Assembly: GCF_000317205.1 (NCBI RefSeq)
Contig: NZ_AJLK01000172.1
Location: forward strand, 1 to 36,575
Reading direction: 5' to 3'
Length of the DNA stretch: 36,575 nucleotides
DNA from: Fischerella muscicola PCC 7414
GTDB taxonomy: Bacteria; Cyanobacteriota; Cyanobacteriia; Cyanobacteriales; Nostocaceae
The notes under the pieces are model-generated. The model was not told where the DNA came from and made no database searches. It worked only from the letters and a program-made list of their open reading frames with translations. Below are positions 32,981-36,575 of the stretch, in pieces; positions within the stretch are counted from its first letter, which is position 1; every line of letters starts with the position of its first letter. A program made the position numbers and the translations under genes.

Positions 32981-35900
32981 ATGCAAAATCCGATTTTGAA
33001 GGACGATCCGCTTTGGTTTAAAGATGCTGTAATCTATGAAGTGCCTGTACGTGCTTTTGCCGACAGTGATAGCGACGGCATTGGCGATTTTTGTGGGTTA
33101 ACGCAGAAGTTAGATTATCTGCAAGATTTGGGAGTCACAGCAGTTTGGGTGCTGCCCTTTTTCCCCTCGCCGTTGCGCGATGATGGCTACGATATTTCAG
33201 ATTACACTAGTGTCAATCCCATCTACGGTAATCTAGAAGACTTTAAGGCTTTTTTAACAGCTGCCCATGAGCGCGGTATTCGCGTCATTATTGAGTTAAT
33301 TATCAATCACACCTCCGATCAACACCCTTGGTTTCAACGGGCAAGGCGATCGCCTGCGGGCAGTTCCGAGAGAAATTTTTACGTTTGGAGTGACACTCCT
33401 GAAAAGTACCAGGACACGCGGATCATCTTCAAGGATTTTGAAACCTCTAACTGGACATGGGACCCAGTAGCAAAGGCGTATTATTGGCATCGCTTTTATT
33501 CTCACCAACCAGATTTAAACTTTGAAAACCCAGAGTTACAGCAAGCACTGTTTAATGTGGTGGATTTTTGGTTAGAGATGGGGGTCGATGGACTGCGTTT
33601 AGATGCAGTGCCTTATCTTTATGAACGCGAAGGAACTAACTGTGAGAATTTACCAGAAACCCACGAGTTTTTAAAGAAATTACGGCGACATGTAGACGCC
33701 AAGTTTCCCAACCGGATGTTACTGGCAGAAGCAAATCAGTGGCCCGAAGATGCGGTAGAGTATTACGGGCAAGGGGATGAGTGCCACATGGACTTTCACT
33801 TTCCCCTGATGCCACGGTTGTATATGGCGCTGCACATGGAAGATAGCTTCCCAATTATTGACATTTTGCAGCAGACGCCACCAATTCCCGATAACTGTCA
33901 GTGGGCGCTATTTTTACGTAACCACGATGAACTGACTCTGGAAATGGTTAGTGATGAAGACCGGGATTATATGTACAAAGTCTACGCCCAAGACCCCCAA
34001 GCCCGGATCAACTTGGGTATTCGTCGCCGTCTAGCGCCGTTGATGGGTAATAACCGTCGCCGGATTGAGTTGATGAATGCTTTGTTAATGTCTTTACCAG
34101 GAACACCCGTATTGTATTACGGTGATGAGATTGGTATGGGGGACAATATTTATTTGGGCGATCGCAATGGTGTGCGTACGCCGATGCAGTGGAGTCCTGA
34201 CAGAAACGGCGGTTTTAGTAGTGCCAATCCCCAAAGGCTTTATGCTCCCTTGATTGTAGACCCAGAATACCACTACGAAGCAGTTAACGTAGAAGCACAA
34301 CGGGCAAACCCAAATTCTCTGTGGTGGTGGACTAAACGACTAATTGCCACCAGAGGACGCTATCAGGCTTTTGGTCGGGGTACGTTTGAATTTTTGTATC
34401 CAGAAAACCGCAAAGTCCTAGCTTTTACTCGCAACTACAACGATGAACACATTCTCGTGGTGGCTAATCTCTCGCGGTTTGTGCAGACTGTGGAATTGGA
34501 TCTGTCTGCATTCAATGGCATGGTTCCGGTAGAAATTTTTGGTCGCAACGCCTTTCCGGTAATCACTGAATCTCCTTACTTCCTCAGCTTGGGGCCCCAT
34601 GCATTCTACTGGTTTACCCTGCAAATGCAACCCAGCTTTACCTGTCCCATCCGCAATCCCAACCAAATACCTAAACTTATAGTCAGTGGCAAGTGGCAGA
34701 ATGTTTTTGCCAAAGGTGAGGCGAGAACAGCACTTGAAAGTATACTGCCAGATTATCTGTGTAGTTGTGCTTGGTTCGATGGCAAAACACGCATTATCCA
34801 AGCTACCCATGTTACAGAAGCAATTCCTGTGAGTCACGATGGCACCCAGGCGTATATTGTTTTACTGCGGGTAGACTACACAGAAGGCGATCCCCAAACT
34901 TATGTTCTCACCCTTGCTTACGAGACAGATGGCGTTGGTAGCGAACGTTTCAGCTCTCACATCGAACAGATCGTAGCCCAAATATATGTCCAGGGTAAAC
35001 AAGAAACCGGAGTCTTATTTGATGCTTTAGGGCAAAAAGACTTTTTGCATATCCCCTTGGATGCGATCGCTCATCATCATACCTACGAAGGTATGCAGGG
35101 TAAATTGGTAGCAACATCTACAGAACATTTTTCGGAAATTCTGACTTCCGTTAGCGACCAAAGCAGCAATGTTTCCTTGGAACCCCATTTACTCAAAGGC
35201 GAACATACTAACACGGGCATTATCTATGGCGATCGCCTGATTTGTAAAATCTTCCGCAAAGTCGAGGCGGGTATTAACCCCGATCTCGAAATTGGTCGCT
35301 TTCTCACCGCAACTTCAGTTAAAAAAGGTATACCCCAACTAGACCACCTAGCCCCTGTTGCTGGTGCATTAGAGTATCACTGTAAAGGTTCTGCACCAAT
35401 GACATTGGGGATCTTACGAAAATATATCCCTGAGGTTTGCGATGCTTGGTCTTATACCATAGACAGCTTGCGTGACTTTTTTGAACTAGTTCTGCCAAAA
35501 TACGCAGACATCACTGATATTGAGCTACCCCCCTCCTTGTTGCAAGCAGCGCTATATATTCCAGTCCCGGAAATGGCTCAAGAATTCATGGGTAATTACC
35601 TCTTGGCGGCTGAATTGCTGGGACAACGGACTGCGGAATTACACATAGCACTAGCATCAGACTCGGAAAATGTAGACTTTGCACCAGAGCTATTTTCTTC
35701 TTTCTACCAGCGCTCAATCTACCAATATATGCGGAATCAGGCAGGACAAACAATACTGCTATTAAATAAACATTTGCAGCAATTGCCCAATGATGTCCAA
35801 CCTTTAGCAAAATTGGTGATCAACCAACGCGAGCTGATTTTGGGACGCTTTCAGGAAATATTGAATCACAAAATTACTGCCATGCGGATTCGGTGTCATG

Positions 35901-36355
35901 GCAACTATTCCTTAGAGGAAGTGTTGTACACGGGTAAGGATTTTATCATCATTGATTTTGAGGGTAACTCAGAACGCCCCTTGAGTGAACGTCGAATGAA
36001 GCGATCGCCTCTACGAGATGTTGCCTCGATGCTAGAATCTTTTTACTATGCCAGTCGTGTGGGTCTGCGTAACGAAGAAGAAAGCGGTATCTTGCGTCCT
36101 GATGAGCTACCACTGGCACAACATTGGCAGCAGTTTTTCTTCTGTTGGTCTAGCGTCGCCTTTTTAAAATCCTATCTGATCACCTCAGATCACGCAGCTT
36201 TCATACCCAAGCATCCCAGAGAGTTACAAGTCCTCCTAGATGCTTTCTTGTTAGAGAAAGTCATTTTGGAGTTAGACTACGAACTCAGAAACCGTCCGGA
36301 TTGGATCGAAATTCCTTTACAGCGAATTTTGGATTTGTTGCAAAACTCGAAGTAA
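32981..36355 (+). CDS. treS: Trehalose synthase - maltokinase fusion (TreS-Mak)
   Basis: A 1124-residue two-domain enzyme. Residues 1-~560 are a GH13 trehalose synthase that interconverts maltose and trehalose: DPLWFKDAVIYEVPVRAF start, GLRLDAVPYL (nucleophile Asp208), LLAEANQWPE (Glu250), RNHDELTLEM (Asp316). From ~575 on a maltokinase-like domain follows (LESILPDYLCSCAWFDGKTR; IYGDRLICKIFRKVEAGINPDLEIGRFL), which should make maltose 1-phosphate for GlgE-type glucan synthesis. The kinase catalytic loop, normally HGDYHLGQ, reads HGNYSLEE (973-980), so Asn975 replaces the expected catalytic Asp. The metal Asp motif IIDFEG and SPLRDVASML remain. Kinase activity is therefore doubtful while TreS looks intact. 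It is divergent from malQ. Confidence 0.92.
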   Translation: MQNPILKDDPLWFKDAVIYEVPVRAFADSDSDGIGDFCGLTQKLDYLQDLGVTAVWVLPFFPSPLRDDGYDISDYTSVNPIYGNLEDFKAFLTAAHERGIRVIIELIINHTSDQHPWFQRARRSPAGSSERNFYVWSDTPEKYQDTRIIFKDFETSNWTWDPVAKAYYWHRFYSHQPDLNFENPELQQALFNVVDFWLEMGVDGLRLDAVPYLYEREGTNCENLPETHEFLKKLRRHVDAKFPNRMLLAEANQWPEDAVEYYGQGDECHMDFHFPLMPRLYMALHMEDSFPIIDILQQTPPIPDNCQWALFLRNHDELTLEMVSDEDRDYMYKVYAQDPQARINLGIRRRLAPLMGNNRRRIELMNALLMSLPGTPVLYYGDEIGMGDNIYLGDRNGVRTPMQWSPDRNGGFSSANPQRLYAPLIVDPEYHYEAVNVEAQRANPNSLWWWTKRLIATRGRYQAFGRGTFEFLYPENRKVLAFTRNYNDEHILVVANLSRFVQTVELDLSAFNGMVPVEIFGRNAFPVITESPYFLSLGPHAFYWFTLQMQPSFTCPIRNPNQIPKLIVSGKWQNVFAKGEARTALESILPDYLCSCAWFDGKTRIIQATHVTEAIPVSHDGTQAYIVLLRVDYTEGDPQTYVLTLAYETDGVGSERFSSHIEQIVAQIYVQGKQETGVLFDALGQKDFLHIPLDAIAHHHTYEGMQGKLVATSTEHFSEILTSVSDQSSNVSLEPHLLKGEHTNTGIIYGDRLICKIFRKVEAGINPDLEIGRFLTATSVKKGIPQLDHLAPVAGALEYHCKGSAPMTLGILRKYIPEVCDAWSYTIDSLRDFFELVLPKYADITDIELPPSLLQAALYIPVPEMAQEFMGNYLLAAELLGQRTAELHIALASDSENVDFAPELFSSFYQRSIYQYMRNQAGQTILLLNKHLQQLPNDVQPLAKLVINQRELILGRFQEILNHKITAMRIRCHGNYSLEEVLYTGKDFIIIDFEGNSERPLSERRMKRSPLRDVASMLESFYYASRVGLRNEEESGILRPDELPLAQHWQQFFFCWSSVAFLKSYLITSDHAAFIPKHPRELQVLLDAFLLEKVILELDYELRNRPDWIEIPLQRILDLLQNSK

Positions 36356-36575
36356 TTAGGTTGGTGTAGATCAACGTATTTCTCGTGTTCGCTATTAGTG
36401 ATTAATGGTTAGTAGTTAGTGGTCAACAACCAACTACTAACTATTAACTGAGTAAAATTTTGGGTAAATTTTTGAAACGCAGTCTCGATGAAAAAAGTTT
36501 CACAGCCATGCATGAACGTTGGTACACAATCTTGCGATGAAAATTCCGCTTCCCCCTATTGCCTATTTTCAAACT
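36356..36575. other. Downstream gap with heptamer repeat; possible partial ORF
   Basis: GGTTAGTAGTTAGTGG units followed by AACAACCAACTACTAAC units (36397-36448) form an STRR tract. From ATG 36488 a frame stays open to the window edge (MKKVSQPCMNVGTQ...), but 29 codons with no ribosome site are too few to call a gene. Confidence 0.4.

Noticed and set aside
36488-36575. Start of a new gene at the right edge
   Set aside because: Only 29 codons are visible, with no ribosome site or recognisable family; cannot be supported.

Overview
The window comes from a cyanobacterial chromosome, most likely a filamentous heterocyst-former (Nostocales). The evidence is the many HIP1 octamers (GCGATCGC), heptamer-rich short tandem repeats (AACAACT/GGTTAGT type) between genes, an FtsH2-type thylakoid protease, and DUF928, DUF1822, CHASE2-CHAT and J-domain/pentapeptide proteins typical of that group. 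Species cannot be fixed from the sequence.

Layout. 1-4200: two amino-acid biosynthesis genes on the minus strand, leuA (2-isopropylmalate synthase) and aroF (DAHP synthase), each behind a long leader. The aroF leader is the most remarkable part of the window. It holds two tandem short ORFs loaded with Tyr/Phe/Trp codons, each followed by an intrinsic terminator with a competing RNA structure, so it reads as a double ribosome-mediated attenuator. leuA has a Leu/CTA-rich upstream ORF that overlaps a terminator and the leuA start. 4600-9800: plus-strand genes for a zinc-ribbon membrane protein, a J-domain/pentapeptide protein, an atypical SDR, an alpha/beta-hydrolase pseudoenzyme and a DUF6765-like protein. 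9960-16200: a secreted M28 peptidase (minus), tRNA-Asp with a clear promoter, gltX, a small secreted protein, and ftsH with its terminator.

16300-27350: a seven-gene minus-strand block read in the order mscS-like, TPR-CHAT, DUF1822, CHAT-CHASE2, DUF928, alpha/beta hydrolase, gpsA-like. The four middle genes look like an envelope-sensing, caspase-like protease module: one CHAT protease is predicted to be exported and one to lie in the cytoplasm, attached to an extracytoplasmic CHASE2 sensor. 27400-29350: a DUF6544-like protein, a DUF2141 protein lacking a signal peptide, and a ParE/RelE-type toxin-antitoxin pair. 29380-31310: a decayed region with gene remnants (a dynamin-like C-terminus entering a 21-bp tandem repeat, and a methylase-like fragment) and palindromic repeats. 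31349-36355: divergent malQ and treS-maltokinase genes for maltose, trehalose and glycogen metabolism; the kinase half has Asn where the catalytic Asp is expected.

All family names come from recognising motifs by eye. No database search or folding program was run.
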